The notes under the pieces: generated by a model
Seen by the model: only the letters and a program-made list of their open reading frames with translations
Database searches by the model: none
Told to the model about the DNA's origin: nothing
Part shown: positions 37,160 through 47,012 of the stretch, piece after piece
How the letters are laid out: each line of letters starts with the position of its first letter
How positions within the stretch are numbered: the first letter of the stretch is position 1
Program-made: the position numbers and the translations under genes
Source of the DNA: Clavibacter sp. VKM Ac-2872
GTDB lineage: Bacteria > Actinomycetota > Actinomycetes > Actinomycetales > Microbacteriaceae
Reading direction: 5' to 3'
NCBI RefSeq assembly: GCF_015351105.1
Contig: NZ_JADKRR010000001.1
Location: 1,035,069 to 1,099,068 of the forward strand
Length of the DNA: 64,000 nt

Positions 37160-38155
37160 ATGGACCTCGACGCCTACACCGCCGCCCACCGGGACGACTG
37201 GGACCGGCTCGCCCGCCTCGCGGGCCGGAGCCGTCTCACCGGACCCGACGCCGACGAGCTCGTCGACCGGTACCAGGCGGGCGCGGCGGAGCTGTCCGCG
37301 ATCCAGGCGGCGGCCGGATCGACCGCGCAGGGCGACCGGCTCTCGGTGGCGCTCTCGCGGGCCCGCATGCGCTTCACCGGGCAGACGACCAACGTCGCGT
37401 CGCGCATCCCCGCGTTCTTCGCCGTCGACCTGCCCGCTGCGCTGTACCGGATCCGCTGGCTGACGCTCGCGGTCGCCCTCGTCACGGTCGCGATCGTCGC
37501 GCTCTACGCCACCTGGATCCTCCGCGACCCGTCGATGATCGCCAGCCTCGGCAGCGACGCCGACCTGCGGAAGTACGTCGAGGACGACTTCATCGACTAC
37601 TACAGCGCGAACCCGGCGGCCTCGTTCACGGGCCAGGTCTGGACGAACAACGCGTGGATCGCCGCGCAGTGCGTCGCCTTCGGCATCACGGGCCTGTGGG
37701 TGCCGTACGTCATCCTGCAGAACGCGCAGGGCCTCGGCACGACGACCGCGGTGATGTTCTCCTACGGCGAGGGCGACACGTTCTTCTCCTACATCCTCCC
37801 GCACGGCCTGCTGGAGCTGACGGCGATCTTCGTGGCCGCCGCCGCGGGCCTGCGCATCTCGTGGGCGTGGATCGCCCCCGGCGCCCGCACGCGCGGGCAG
37901 GCGCTCGCGGAGGACGGGCGCGCGCTCATCACGGTGGCGATGGGGCTCGTGCTCGTGCTGCTGGTCTCCGGGATCATCGAGGGCTTCGTGACGCCGCAGC
38001 CGTGGCCCGTGCCGCTCAAGATCGCGATCGGCGCGGTCGCCCTCGGGGCGTTCCTCTTCTACATGGTGGTCGTGGGCGGCCGGGCGGCGCGCGCGGGCGC
38101 GACGGGCGACCTCGACGAGTTCGAGGCGGGCGGCCGGCGGATCGTCGCGGGCTGA
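37160..38155 (+). CDS. stage II sporulation protein M-like membrane protein
   Basis: This 331-residue protein has a charged N-terminal helical domain (about 1-90) with DWDRLARLAGRSRLTGPDADELVDRYQAGAAELS, then about six spans with FTGQVWTNNAWIAAQCVAFGITG and YILPHGLLELTAIFVAAAAGLRI, the SpoIIM/DUF95 signature. In sporulating Bacillus SpoIIM acts in engulfment; in non-sporulating actinobacteria the family sits in MoxR-DUF58 clusters with unknown function. The ATG at 37160 sits on a likely leaderless promoter. It is convergent with the GH3 gene at 38208. Confidence 0.87.
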   Translation: MDLDAYTAAHRDDWDRLARLAGRSRLTGPDADELVDRYQAGAAELSAIQAAAGSTAQGDRLSVALSRARMRFTGQTTNVASRIPAFFAVDLPAALYRIRWLTLAVALVTVAIVALYATWILRDPSMIASLGSDADLRKYVEDDFIDYYSANPAASFTGQVWTNNAWIAAQCVAFGITGLWVPYVILQNAQGLGTTTAVMFSYGEGDTFFSYILPHGLLELTAIFVAAAAGLRISWAWIAPGARTRGQALAEDGRALITVAMGLVLVLLVSGIIEGFVTPQPWPVPLKIAIGAVALGAFLFYMVVVGGRAARAGATGDLDEFEAGGRRIVAG

Positions 38156-38207
38156 GCCGCGGGATCCGCCGCGCCGCCCGCCTCGCGGGTCGTGCGGGTT
38201 GCGCCGG

Positions 38208-40679
38208 TCAGGCCGCCGGATCCACCTCGGCCTCCAGCGGCGTCGCCGTCACCGAGGTGCCCACGTGCAGCCGGAACGCGCCGGGCTCGCGCTGCCAGCC
38301 GCCGTCCCAGTGCGCGAAGGTCCGCGCGCCGATCGCGACGTCCACCTCGGCGGACGCGCCCGCGGCGAGCTCGACGGACGCGAAGCCCGCGAGCCAGCGC
38401 ACCGGACGGTCGACCGCGGATCCGTCGCGCGACAGGTAGGCCTGCACGACCTGCTTGCCGGCGCGGTCGCCCGTGTTGGTCACGCGGACGGTCGCGGTGA
38501 TCCCGCCGCTGCCGTCCTCGGCGACGCGCAGGTCGTCGATCTCGTGTGTCGTGTAGCCGAGGCCGTGGCCGAACGGGTACGCGGGGGTCGCGCCGGAGCG
38601 GAGCCACGCGCGGTAGCCGACGTGGATCCCCTCGTCGTAGACCACCTTGCCGTCCACCGGCGTGACGGAGCGGACGGGCACGTCCTCCTCGGTCGCGGGC
38701 CAGGTGGTGGGGAGGCGGCCGCCCGGCTCGACGGCGCCGAACAGCACGTCGGCGAGGGCGCCGCCGAACTCCTGGCCGCCGAACCAGGCGAGCAGCAGCG
38801 CCTGCACGTCGTCGCGCCAGGGGAGGAGCACGGGGGATCCGGAGTTGACGACCACGATCGTGCGCGGGTTCGCGGCGGCGACGCGGCGCACGAGCTCGTC
38901 CTGGCGGCCGGGGAGCGCGAGGGTCTCGCGATCGAAGCCCTCGGACTCGACCTGCGCGTTGGTGCCGACCACGACGATCGCGACGTCCGCGCCGGTCGCG
39001 GCCGCGACGGCCTCGTCCAGGATGCGCTCGGGCTCCGACTCGTCGGCCTCGAGGCCCACCGTGATGCCGAGGATGCCCGCGAGGCCGCCGGGCGCGCTGG
39101 TCAGCTCGAACTCGACCTTCAGATCCACCGGCTGGCCCGCCGTCGTCTGCAGGGGCGCGGAGATGGAGGGCGGGGACAGGAGGCTCGCGCCGAGGTCCAT
39201 GCCGATGGGCGCGGCGCCGTCCTCGCGGAGCAGCTCGCCGTCGGCGAAGAGGCGGCCGCGACCGGTGGCGCTGAAGCCGAACAGCACCTCGTCCGTCGTC
39301 GGCGGGGTCCAGCGCGCGGTGATCTCGATGACCGCCGCCGTGCCCGTGGGCGCGTCGCCGCCGAAGTACATGAGGGTCGTCGCCCGGCGGTCCTCCGTGA
39401 ACATCTCCTGGCCGTCGGCGTCGAGGAAGCGCACGAGGGCGCCGGGCTCGCCCGTGCGGGGGTTCCGGATCTCCGCGAGCGGCAGCTCCTGGATCCCGTT
39501 CTGCACGACCGCGCCGCGCGCGTACCGCACCTCCACGCCGTCACCGAGGGCGTCGCGGATCCCGTCGAGCGGCGTGATCACGTGCTCCGGGATGACGGTC
39601 GCGCTGCCGCCGCCCTGCGTGCGCGCCTCGACGGCGTTGTGGCCGATGACGGCGACGGTGCGGAGCGCGGACGCGTCCAGCGGCAGGGCGGCGTCCTCGT
39701 TGCGGACGAGCACCGTGCCGGCCGCCTCCGCCGTGCGCGCGAACGCGACGCCGTCCTCGACCTCGACGGGCGCGGGGGCGACGGCGTCGAATCCCTCGAG
39801 CGCTCCGACGCGGGCGGCGAGGCGCAGCAGGCGGATCACCTTGCGATCGAGGTCGGCCTCGGGCACGCGGCCGTCGCGCACGGCGTCGAGGAGCGCGTCG
39901 CCCCACGCGCCGACGGGGCCGGGCATCTCGAGGTCCTGCGAGGCGCGCGCGGCGTCCACGCTGCGGACGCCCGTCCAGTCGCTGACGACCACGCCGTCGA
40001 AGCCCCACTCGGAGTTGAGCGGGGTCTCGAGCAGGTCGTTCTCGGTGGAGGTCGTGCCGTTGATGGAGTTGTACGAGCTCATCACGAGCCAGGCGCGCGA
40101 CTCGATGACGGCCTTCTCGAACGCGGCGAGGTACAGCTCGCGCAGCGCCCGCTCGGACACGACGCTGTCCGCCGTGAAGCGGTCGGTCTCGTACTCGTTG
40201 GCGACGTAGTGCTTGGGCGTCGCGCCGACGCCGTTCTCCTGGACCCCGCGCACGTACGCGGCGGCGAGGTCGGCGGTGAGCAGCGGATCCTCGCTGAACG
40301 CCTCGAAGTGCCGGCCGCCGTAGGGGGAGCGGTGCAGGTTGATGGTCGGGCCGAGCACGACGTCGACGCCCTTGCGGCGCGCCTCGACCGCGGAGGCGCG
40401 GCCGTAGCGCGCGGCGATCCCGGTGTCCCAGCTGGAGGACAGCGCGGACGCCGACGGCAGGTTGAGCGACGGGGAGCGCTCGTCCCAGACCTCGCCGCGC
40501 ACGCCGCTCGGGCCGTCGGAGACGAGCATGCGACGGAGGCCGATGCCCTCCACGGGCCAGGTCGTCCAGAAGTCGCGGCCGGTGATCAGCTGCACCTTCT
40601 GCTCGAGGGTGAGGCGCGCGGCCAGCTCCTCGAGGCGGGCGGTGGCGGGGTCGAGCGGGGTGGTGTCGTGCGGGTCCAT
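38208..40679 (-). CDS. beta-glucosidase, glycoside hydrolase family 3
   Basis: This 823-residue enzyme hydrolyses beta-glucosides or related sugars. The first domain contains LVSDGPSGVRG, PTINLHRSPYGGRHFEAFSEDP, KHYVANEYETDR and the nucleophile region VVVSDWTGVRS with Asp234. A PA14-type insert (about 390-540) breaks the second domain, as in many bacterial GH3 enzymes; a fibronectin-III-like C-terminal domain ends it. There is no signal peptide, so it acts in the cytoplasm on imported sugars. The ATG at 40679 has GAGGAG six bases upstream. The MFS transporter gene lies 53 bases upstream on the same strand, and a TetR gene is divergent: a local sugar-use cassette. Confidence 0.92.
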   Translation of the reverse strand: MDPHDTTPLDPATARLEELAARLTLEQKVQLITGRDFWTTWPVEGIGLRRMLVSDGPSGVRGEVWDERSPSLNLPSASALSSSWDTGIAARYGRASAVEARRKGVDVVLGPTINLHRSPYGGRHFEAFSEDPLLTADLAAAYVRGVQENGVGATPKHYVANEYETDRFTADSVVSERALRELYLAAFEKAVIESRAWLVMSSYNSINGTTSTENDLLETPLNSEWGFDGVVVSDWTGVRSVDAARASQDLEMPGPVGAWGDALLDAVRDGRVPEADLDRKVIRLLRLAARVGALEGFDAVAPAPVEVEDGVAFARTAEAAGTVLVRNEDAALPLDASALRTVAVIGHNAVEARTQGGGSATVIPEHVITPLDGIRDALGDGVEVRYARGAVVQNGIQELPLAEIRNPRTGEPGALVRFLDADGQEMFTEDRRATTLMYFGGDAPTGTAAVIEITARWTPPTTDEVLFGFSATGRGRLFADGELLREDGAAPIGMDLGASLLSPPSISAPLQTTAGQPVDLKVEFELTSAPGGLAGILGITVGLEADESEPERILDEAVAAATGADVAIVVVGTNAQVESEGFDRETLALPGRQDELVRRVAAANPRTIVVVNSGSPVLLPWRDDVQALLLAWFGGQEFGGALADVLFGAVEPGGRLPTTWPATEEDVPVRSVTPVDGKVVYDEGIHVGYRAWLRSGATPAYPFGHGLGYTTHEIDDLRVAEDGSGGITATVRVTNTGDRAGKQVVQAYLSRDGSAVDRPVRWLAGFASVELAAGASAEVDVAIGARTFAHWDGGWQREPGAFRLHVGTSVTATPLEAEVDPAA

Positions 40680-40732
40680 GGGTGCTCCTCGGGTGACGTC
40701 GGCGTCCGGTCGATCCTGCTCGCGTCCGGCGG

Positions 40733-41908
40733 TCACCGGACGCCCTTCACGCGGAAGGCGGCCGCCGCGCCGAGCACGCCGGCCGCGGCGCCGGCGAGGA
40801 AGAGGCCGGGGTAGCCGGCGATCCCCACCACGCCGCTCGCGGCGGTGGGCACGAGCGACTGCGGCAGCGCCTGCGCGATGTTGACGACGCCCAGGTCCTT
40901 GCCGTTGTCCTGGTCGCTCGGCAGCACGTCGGTGATGAGGGCGAGGTCGACCGCGTAGAACGAGCCGATGCCCGCGCCGATGACGAGCTGCGCGACGTAG
41001 ACGACGGCGAGGCTGGGCGCGAGGGCGAGGATCACGAGGCCCACGACCGCGACGAGGGCCGCGGCGGCCACGAAGACCTTGCGGCGGCCCAGCCGGTCGC
41101 TCAGCCAGCCGGCCACGAAGGTGGTGGCGACGACGCCGATCACGTTGAAGAGCGTCGAGACGAACACGGCGTTCGCGACGTCGGCCTGCGCGACCCCGAG
41201 GTCGTCGATGAGGTAGAAGGCGAGGTAGTTCGTGGCGGTCACGGCGCTGGCCGTGAGGAGGAAGCGCATGAGCCAGGCCCAACCGAAGTCGGGGTTGCGA
41301 CGCGGGTCGAACACGAAGGACCCGAGCACCTCCTTGACGCCGAGGCGCGTGGTCGGCCGCTCGGTGAGCACGCGGTCGCGGAAGACGAGCGCGAAGACGA
41401 CGACCACGGCGACGCCGATCGCGCCCGGCACGAGCACCTGCTGCGTCGTGGTGGTGAACAGCTGGACGATGAAGGTGCCGACCACGAGCGATCCGTTCTG
41501 CGCGACGCCGATCGCGGCGGCCACCCGGCCGCGGTTGCGCGGGCGGGCGGAGTCGGCCATGACGGCGATGAGCGCGGCGATGGCGGCGTTGAAGCAGCCC
41601 TGCACCAGCATCCAGGCGCCCACGAGCGCGAGCACGGTGGTCGCCTGCGTGAGCAGGAGCAGCGCGCCGTAGCCGAGGACGACCCCGCCGATGATCCACG
41701 GGCGGCGCATGCCGAAGCGGCCGGGCGTGCGGTCGGAGAGGCGGCCGGCGAGCGGGTTCACGACGAGGGCGACGAGCGCGCCGAGGCCCAGGACGAGACT
41801 GAGCGTGCCCGCCGTGCTGCCGGGCGCCACCTCGGCGACCTTGAGCGCGAGCGACACGATGATCGGCGGCAGCAGGGCGACGAACAGCCCGAGCAGCGCG
41901 ATGGGCAT
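40733..41908 (-). CDS. MFS sugar transporter, GPH/SLC45-like, with frameshifted 5' end
   Basis: The body encodes 12 hydrophobic spans beginning MPIALLGLFVALLPPIIVSLAL, with PLAGRLSDRTPGRFGMRRPW as the MFS loop 2-3 signature and GWLSDRLGRRKVFV as its second-half copy. It resembles sugar/cation symporters that supply intracellular beta-glucosidases such as the GH3 neighbour. The natural start is probably the GTG at 42027, which has GGAGG upstream, but a 14-bp tandem duplication just inside that frame (41988-42015) shifts it out of register; removing one copy restores the frame. As it stands, the first in-frame ATG after the duplication is at 41908, giving 391 residues with almost nothing before the first span. 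Expression may be reduced or lost. Confidence 0.8.
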   Translation of the reverse strand: MPIALLGLFVALLPPIIVSLALKVAEVAPGSTAGTLSLVLGLGALVALVVNPLAGRLSDRTPGRFGMRRPWIIGGVVLGYGALLLLTQATTVLALVGAWMLVQGCFNAAIAALIAVMADSARPRNRGRVAAAIGVAQNGSLVVGTFIVQLFTTTTQQVLVPGAIGVAVVVVFALVFRDRVLTERPTTRLGVKEVLGSFVFDPRRNPDFGWAWLMRFLLTASAVTATNYLAFYLIDDLGVAQADVANAVFVSTLFNVIGVVATTFVAGWLSDRLGRRKVFVAAAALVAVVGLVILALAPSLAVVYVAQLVIGAGIGSFYAVDLALITDVLPSDQDNGKDLGVVNIAQALPQSLVPTAASGVVGIAGYPGLFLAGAAAGVLGAAAAFRVKGVR

Positions 41909-41987
41909 CCCGATCTCGGCGCGACGGGATCCGGGGGGACGGGTGCCGTCGGGGTCTCCTGCGCGGGCGCGCGACGCGCCCTCGGTC

Positions 41988-42018
41988 TGCTGATCTCGGA
42001 CTGCTGATCTCGGACTGC
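41988..42018. repeat. 14-bp tandem duplication in the 5' end of the MFS gene
   Basis: TGCTGATCTCGGAC occurs twice without a gap (41988-42001 and 42002-42015), followed by three more bases of the pattern. Fourteen is not a multiple of three, so the copy number decides the reading frame of the MFS gene read on the minus strand. Confidence 0.9.
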
Positions 42019-42090
42019 GTCGGCCACGGTGCCTCCAGGTTCCCGTCCGCCCTCGTCGGCGGAACGGCACGACGGTAGCACGCGAAACCG

Positions 42091-42117
42091 ACCTACGGTA
42101 GGTATTGAGGGCCCTCA
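42091..42117. promoter_or_regulatory. two palindromes in the tetR/MFS divergent region, likely TetR operators
   Basis: ACCTACGGTAGGT (42091-42103, central G) and TGAGGGCCCTCA (42106-42117) are both perfect inverted repeats. The second lies directly upstream of the tetR -10 at 42126, and the first is near where a -35 would be for the minus-strand MFS promoter (TACCGT on the minus strand at 42077-42072). Their placement suits control of both directions by the TetR protein. Confidence 0.65.
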
Positions 42118-42125
42118 TCGATCGC

Positions 42126-42131
42126 TAGGGT
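42126..42131 (+). promoter_or_regulatory. candidate -10 element of leaderless tetR promoter
   Basis: TAGGGT ends six bases before the ATG at 42138, exactly as in front of galE. TTGAGG at 42105-42110 could be a -35, though the 15-base spacer is short. The mRNA would begin at the start codon. Confidence 0.5.
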
Positions 42132-42137
42132 CGAGCC

Positions 42138-42773
42138 ATGGCAGTCGACGAGGGCCCCCGCCGCTACGCCAAGGGCGCGGCCAGGCGCCGCGAGATCCTC
42201 GAGGCGGCGCTCGCCCTCATCGCCGAGCGGGGCTACTCCGCGTCGTCGCTGCAGGAGATCGCCGACGCCGTGGGCATCAGCAAGGCCGGTGTCCTGCACT
42301 ACTTCGACTCGCGCGAGGCGCTCATCGCCGCGGTGCTCGAGGAGCGCGACGCCCACTCCGCCGCCGACTACCGCGAGGCGGTGCCCGACGGGGATCCCGC
42401 GGACATGGTGGGCATGCTCCTGCGCGCGAGCTCGCACAACGCCGACACGCCCGGCCTCGTCGCGCTGTACTCGCGCCTGGTCGTCGACGCGGCCGGCGCC
42501 GAGCATCCGGCGCACTCCTACATCGCCGACCGGTACGACCGCGTGGTCGGATCCGTCGCCGCGCAGGTGCGTGCCCTCGGGGTGCAGCTGCCCGCTGGCC
42601 TCGACCCCGACTCCTTCGCGCGCGTCGCGGTCGCGGTGAGCGACGGTCTGCAGCTGCAGTGGAGCTACCGCCCCGAGATCGACATGCGCGACGCGCTCGA
42701 GCGGGCGATCCGCGCGCTCAGCGGCGGGGCGCTCCCCGTGCCGTCGGCGGATCCGGCCGCGGCGACCGCCTGA
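42138..42773 (+). CDS. TetR-family transcriptional regulator
   Basis: This 211-residue protein has an N-terminal TetR DNA-binding domain: RRREILEAALALIAERGYSASSLQEIADAVGISKAGVLHYFDSREALIAAV, with the helix-turn-helix near residues 35-57. The C-terminal ligand domain is helical and unassigned. It is divergent from the MFS-GH3 pair, with two palindromes in the shared region, so it probably represses that pair until a sugar or glycoside arrives. It has no Shine-Dalgarno site and a -10 six bases before the ATG. Confidence 0.9.
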   Translation: MAVDEGPRRYAKGAARRREILEAALALIAERGYSASSLQEIADAVGISKAGVLHYFDSREALIAAVLEERDAHSAADYREAVPDGDPADMVGMLLRASSHNADTPGLVALYSRLVVDAAGAEHPAHSYIADRYDRVVGSVAAQVRALGVQLPAGLDPDSFARVAVAVSDGLQLQWSYRPEIDMRDALERAIRALSGGALPVPSADPAAATA

Positions 42774-42794
42774 CCGCCGGCCTCGGCCTCCGCC

Positions 42795-44102
42795 TCAGAG
42801 CCGCCCGGTCGCCTTCAGCCGGATGTAGCGGTCGGCCAGCGCGGGCGGCAGGTCGGCCGGGGCCCCCGTGACGACGTCCGCGCCGAGCCGGCGCACCGCC
42901 GCCTCGACGCGCGCCACGTCGAGCAGCGCGCGCTCCGCGGCGGCGGCGCGGTACACGGCGGCGCGGCCGGAGCGGTCGGCCGCGCGCTCGGCGAGACCGG
43001 GATCCACGACCGCGGCCACCAGCACGTGGTGCGTGCGCGTCAGCTGCGGCAGCACCTGCAGGAGGGCACGCGCGCTGCCGGGGGAGTCGATGGCGGTGAG
43101 CAGCACCACGAGCGAGCGCTGCGACACGATGCGGCGCACGAGCGCGGGCACCGCCGTCCAGTCGGTCTCGAGGAGCTCCGGCTCCACGGGCGCGAGCGCG
43201 TCGACCATGCGGGAGACGACGTCGCCGCCGGATCCCGCCCGCACGCGCGCGCGGACGCGGCGGTCGTGGGCCACGAGGTCGACGCGGTCGCCCGCGCGCG
43301 TGGCGAGCGCCGCGAGCAGCAGCGACGCCTCGAACGCGGTGTCGAGCCGGGTCTCGTCCCGGATCCGGCCCGCGGCCGTGCGTCCCGTGTCGAGCACGAG
43401 CACCACGCGCCGGTCGCGCTCGGGCCGCCAGGTGCGGACGACCACGTCCTGTCGGCGTGCGGTCGCGCGCCAGTCGATGGAGCGGACGTCGTCGCCGCGC
43501 ACGTAGTCGCGCAGGCTGTCGAACTCGGTGCCCTGCCCGCGCACCATGAGCGCGGTCCGGCCGTCGAGCTCGCGCAGGCGGGCGAGCCGGGATGGCAGGT
43601 GGCGGCGCGACCGGAACGGCGGCAGGACCCGGACGGCGCCCGGGGAGAGCAGGGTCGCCTGGCGCGCGGCGAGGCCGAGCGGGCCGTGCGCGCGGATCGT
43701 GACGCGCTCGGTGCGACGCTCGCCGCGGCGCGTCGGCGTGAGGGAGAGACGGATCGCGCGGCGCTCGCCGGCGGGGATCCGCACCCGGTCGCGCGTGGAG
43801 GACGCGCCCGCGGACGGCTGCCAGGCGTCGCGCACCACGCCGCGCAGGGTGCGGGATCCGCGGTTCGTCACGAGCAGCACGCTCTCGCCGGTCTCGTCGA
43901 GGCGGATCCGCGCGGGCAGCACGCGCTCGAGCGCCACCCGGCGCGGGCTCGCGGCCAGCGCCAGGTCGGTCGCCACGAGCAGGGCGACCAGGAGGATCCA
44001 GCCCGCGAGGAGCGCGTAGGCCGCGTCCGAGCCGTCGCCGAGCGCGACGAGCGGCGCGATCCCCAGGAGGAGGAGCGCGACCGTGCGTCCGGTGAGGGCC
44101 AT
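42795..44102 (-). CDS. DUF58 domain protein
   Basis: This 435-residue protein has two N-terminal membrane spans (about 8-25 and 28-48), a beta-rich segment, then the DUF58 signature GTEFDSLRDYVRGDDVRSIDWRATAR and a von Willebrand A-like domain with VVLVLDTGR as its metal-site strand. DUF58 proteins accompany MoxR ATPases and are thought to help assemble or activate protein complexes. It starts 14 bases after the moxR stop and is the last gene of a five-gene operon running from 48268. Confidence 0.9.
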   Translation of the reverse strand: MALTGRTVALLLLGIAPLVALGDGSDAAYALLAGWILLVALLVATDLALAASPRRVALERVLPARIRLDETGESVLLVTNRGSRTLRGVVRDAWQPSAGASSTRDRVRIPAGERRAIRLSLTPTRRGERRTERVTIRAHGPLGLAARQATLLSPGAVRVLPPFRSRRHLPSRLARLRELDGRTALMVRGQGTEFDSLRDYVRGDDVRSIDWRATARRQDVVVRTWRPERDRRVVLVLDTGRTAAGRIRDETRLDTAFEASLLLAALATRAGDRVDLVAHDRRVRARVRAGSGGDVVSRMVDALAPVEPELLETDWTAVPALVRRIVSQRSLVVLLTAIDSPGSARALLQVLPQLTRTHHVLVAAVVDPGLAERAADRSGRAAVYRAAAAERALLDVARVEAAVRRLGADVVTGAPADLPPALADRYIRLKATGRL

Positions 44103-44116
44103 CTAGCGGCGCGCCA

Positions 44117-45066
<950 letters not shown>

Positions 45067-45070
<4 letters not shown>

Positions 45071-46329
45071 GGATCCATTCTCCTGGTCGGGTCGGTGGGG
45101 TCTGTCGGGTCGGCGGCGCGGGCCACGCGGCGCTCGAGGGCGGCGAGGCGCCCGGCGAGGTCGACGAGGTCGCGGTCGGTGCGAGGGGCGTCGTCGAGGA
45201 GCAGGGCGCGGATCCCGGCGGGGTCCTCGCGGAGGGTCGCGGCCGATGCGGCCACCACGTCGTCGACGGATGCGAGGCGGCCGAGCGCGAGCGTCGTGGC
45301 GATCCGGTCGACCGTGCCCACGCGCAGCGCGTCGAGCGCGTGGCCGCGCGCATCCGCCCGCTGGTACAGCCGCGCGCGGCCCTCCGCGGTCTCGTCGGCG
45401 CGCACCACGACGGGCAGCCGCTCCACCACGAGCGGGCCGAAGCGGCGTCCGCGCCACACGGCGGCGGCGAGGGCGGCGGCGCCCAGCAGCAGGATCGCCG
45501 GGGTCACCCACCCGGGCGTGAGCTCGCCGAGCGTGGGGGGCGCGTCGCCCGCCGCGTCGTCGGGCGACGGCGTGTACCAGACGAGCCGGGGCCGCTCGCC
45601 GAGCACGCCCAGGGCGAGGGCGGCGGAGCCCTGCTCGGCGATGCGGTCGTTGGTGAGGATCGGATCCGCGCCGAGCACGGTCACGGTGCCGCCTGCCGCG
45701 AGCGTCGCGGGCACCTGGAGGAGCGCGAACGCGTCGCCGGTGTCGTCCGGGAAGCACGCGACGGCGTCCGCCGCGTCGTCGCCGAGGTACCGGAAGACGG
45801 GCGCGTCGTCGGGCACGGATCCCGCGGCCCGCGCGGCCGGCAGAGCGCAGCCGGCGTCGAGCGCCCGGTCGGCGGACTCGGCCGCGCCGCCCGCCGCGAC
45901 GTCGGGCGCGATGGCCTGCAGCGTGCGGAAGTCGGGTGCCAGCAGCACCGTCCGGGTGGAGAGGCGGCCGACCTCCGCGAGCCGGTCGTCGTCGAGGCGG
46001 TCGGAGGTCGCCCCCAGCACGAGCGTCGCGTCGTCGCCGTCCCCGACGGCGGCCCGGGCCGCGGGGAGCGTGGTGGCGAGCGTGACCTCGACGCCCTGCG
46101 CCTGGAGGACCCGGGCGAGCGCCTGGGTGCCTCCCGGTGCCGGGTTGTCGGGCGCGAGGGCGTCGCCCTGCCGGGCGGCGCCGGAGACCGCGAGCGATGC
46201 CAGCGCGACGATCACGGCGAGGGCGGCCAGCGCGATCCACGTGCCGGCCCGGCGGAGCGCCTGCCGCGGCGTCCGGGTCTCGGGCGTCGCGAGGCCGGGG
46301 GGAGCGGCCGCGGGCGCGGGGACGCTCAC
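45067..46329 (-). CDS. DUF4350 domain membrane protein
   Basis: This 420-residue protein has a span at about 30-50, a large extracytoplasmic domain beginning NPAPGGTQALARVLQAQGVEV, which matches DUF4350, and a second span near 275-292, then a cytoplasmic helical part. The C-terminus ends in three DPT repeats. It starts with a GTG overlapping the upstream stop by four bases. Members of this family are found only in such MoxR-DUF58-DUF4129 operons; the activity is unknown. Confidence 0.85.
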
Positions 46330-47012
46330 CGCTGGCCCGCGCCCACGGGCTCGTGCAGCACGGGCACGGCCGTGCGGAGGTCGCGGTCGAGATCGGACAG
46401 CCGGTCGAGCATCTCCTCGGTGCCCGGTCGGCCGAGGTACCGGACGGCGTCGAAGTCGTCGGCGGCCACGAGGAGGCGGGCGGCGTGGGCCGGATGCGCG
46501 GATCCCGCGCGCCGGGCGAACCCGCGCGCGGTGGTGCCCGGATCCACGGCCACGATCGTGCGCTCGGCCTGCTCCCTGGCGATGGCGCGGAAGAGGTCGG
46601 ATGCGGCCGCCGCGAGGTCGCCCGCCCGCCGCGACGCCTCGGCCGCGCGGCGCAGCTCCTCGGCCGAGCGCCGGTCGTCGGAGCCGAACAGCCCGTCGCC
46701 GCGCGCGGCCGCCCGCCCGCGGTCCCGGCGCGGCGCCCCGAAGACGAGGAAGGCCACCACGACGACGGCGAGCGCGAGCACCGCGATCACCACGGGCGCC
46801 AGGTCGGCGAGTCCGCCGCCCGCCCCGCCGATCAGCCCGGCGATCCAGTCGCCCACGGCCTGCGCCGCGAGGTCCAGCGCGTTCGGCCTGGCCGCCTCGT
46901 ACTCCGGCTTGGCGAGCTCGTCGAGGAGGAGGCGCCGCCCGTCGTCGGCGTCCGGGTCGAGCGGCACCGCGGCGGCGTGCGCGACCGCGGTGAGGAGCGG
47001 GGAGGCGATCAC
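46326..47012 (-). CDS. DUF4129 domain membrane protein
   Basis: This 228-residue protein has a short N-terminal extracytoplasmic part with RLLLDELAKPEYEAARPN, one membrane span (about 72-92), and a cytoplasmic helical region with DLAAAASDLFRAIAREQAERTIVAVDPGTTARGF, the DUF4129 core. Its GTG at 47012 overlaps the preceding stop by four bases (GTGA). The family is tied to MoxR operons. Confidence 0.85.
   Translation of the reverse strand: MIASPLLTAVAHAAAVPLDPDADDGRRLLLDELAKPEYEAARPNALDLAAQAVGDWIAGLIGGAGGGLADLAPVVIAVLALAVVVVAFLVFGAPRRDRGRAAARGDGLFGSDDRRSAEELRRAAEASRRAGDLAAAASDLFRAIAREQAERTIVAVDPGTTARGFARRAGSAHPAHAARLLVAADDFDAVRYLGRPGTEEMLDRLSDLDRDLRTAVPVLHEPVGAGQR

Noticed and set aside
37123-38439. 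438-codon plus-strand frame overlapping the SpoIIM-like gene
   Set aside because: It is an Arg-rich shadow of the SpoIIM frame and crosses into the convergent GH3 gene.
42028-42118. ATG at 42118 as the start of the MFS protein
   Set aside because: It would place the coding start inside the operator palindromes of the divergent promoter and add an Arg-rich segment with no family match. The frame is open there only because of the tandem duplication.
45073-45120. Short repeat at the end of the DUF4350 gene (three Asp-Pro-Thr units)
   Set aside because: The units are imperfect at the DNA level and nine bases long, so changes in number keep the frame; no sign of function beyond a flexible tail.
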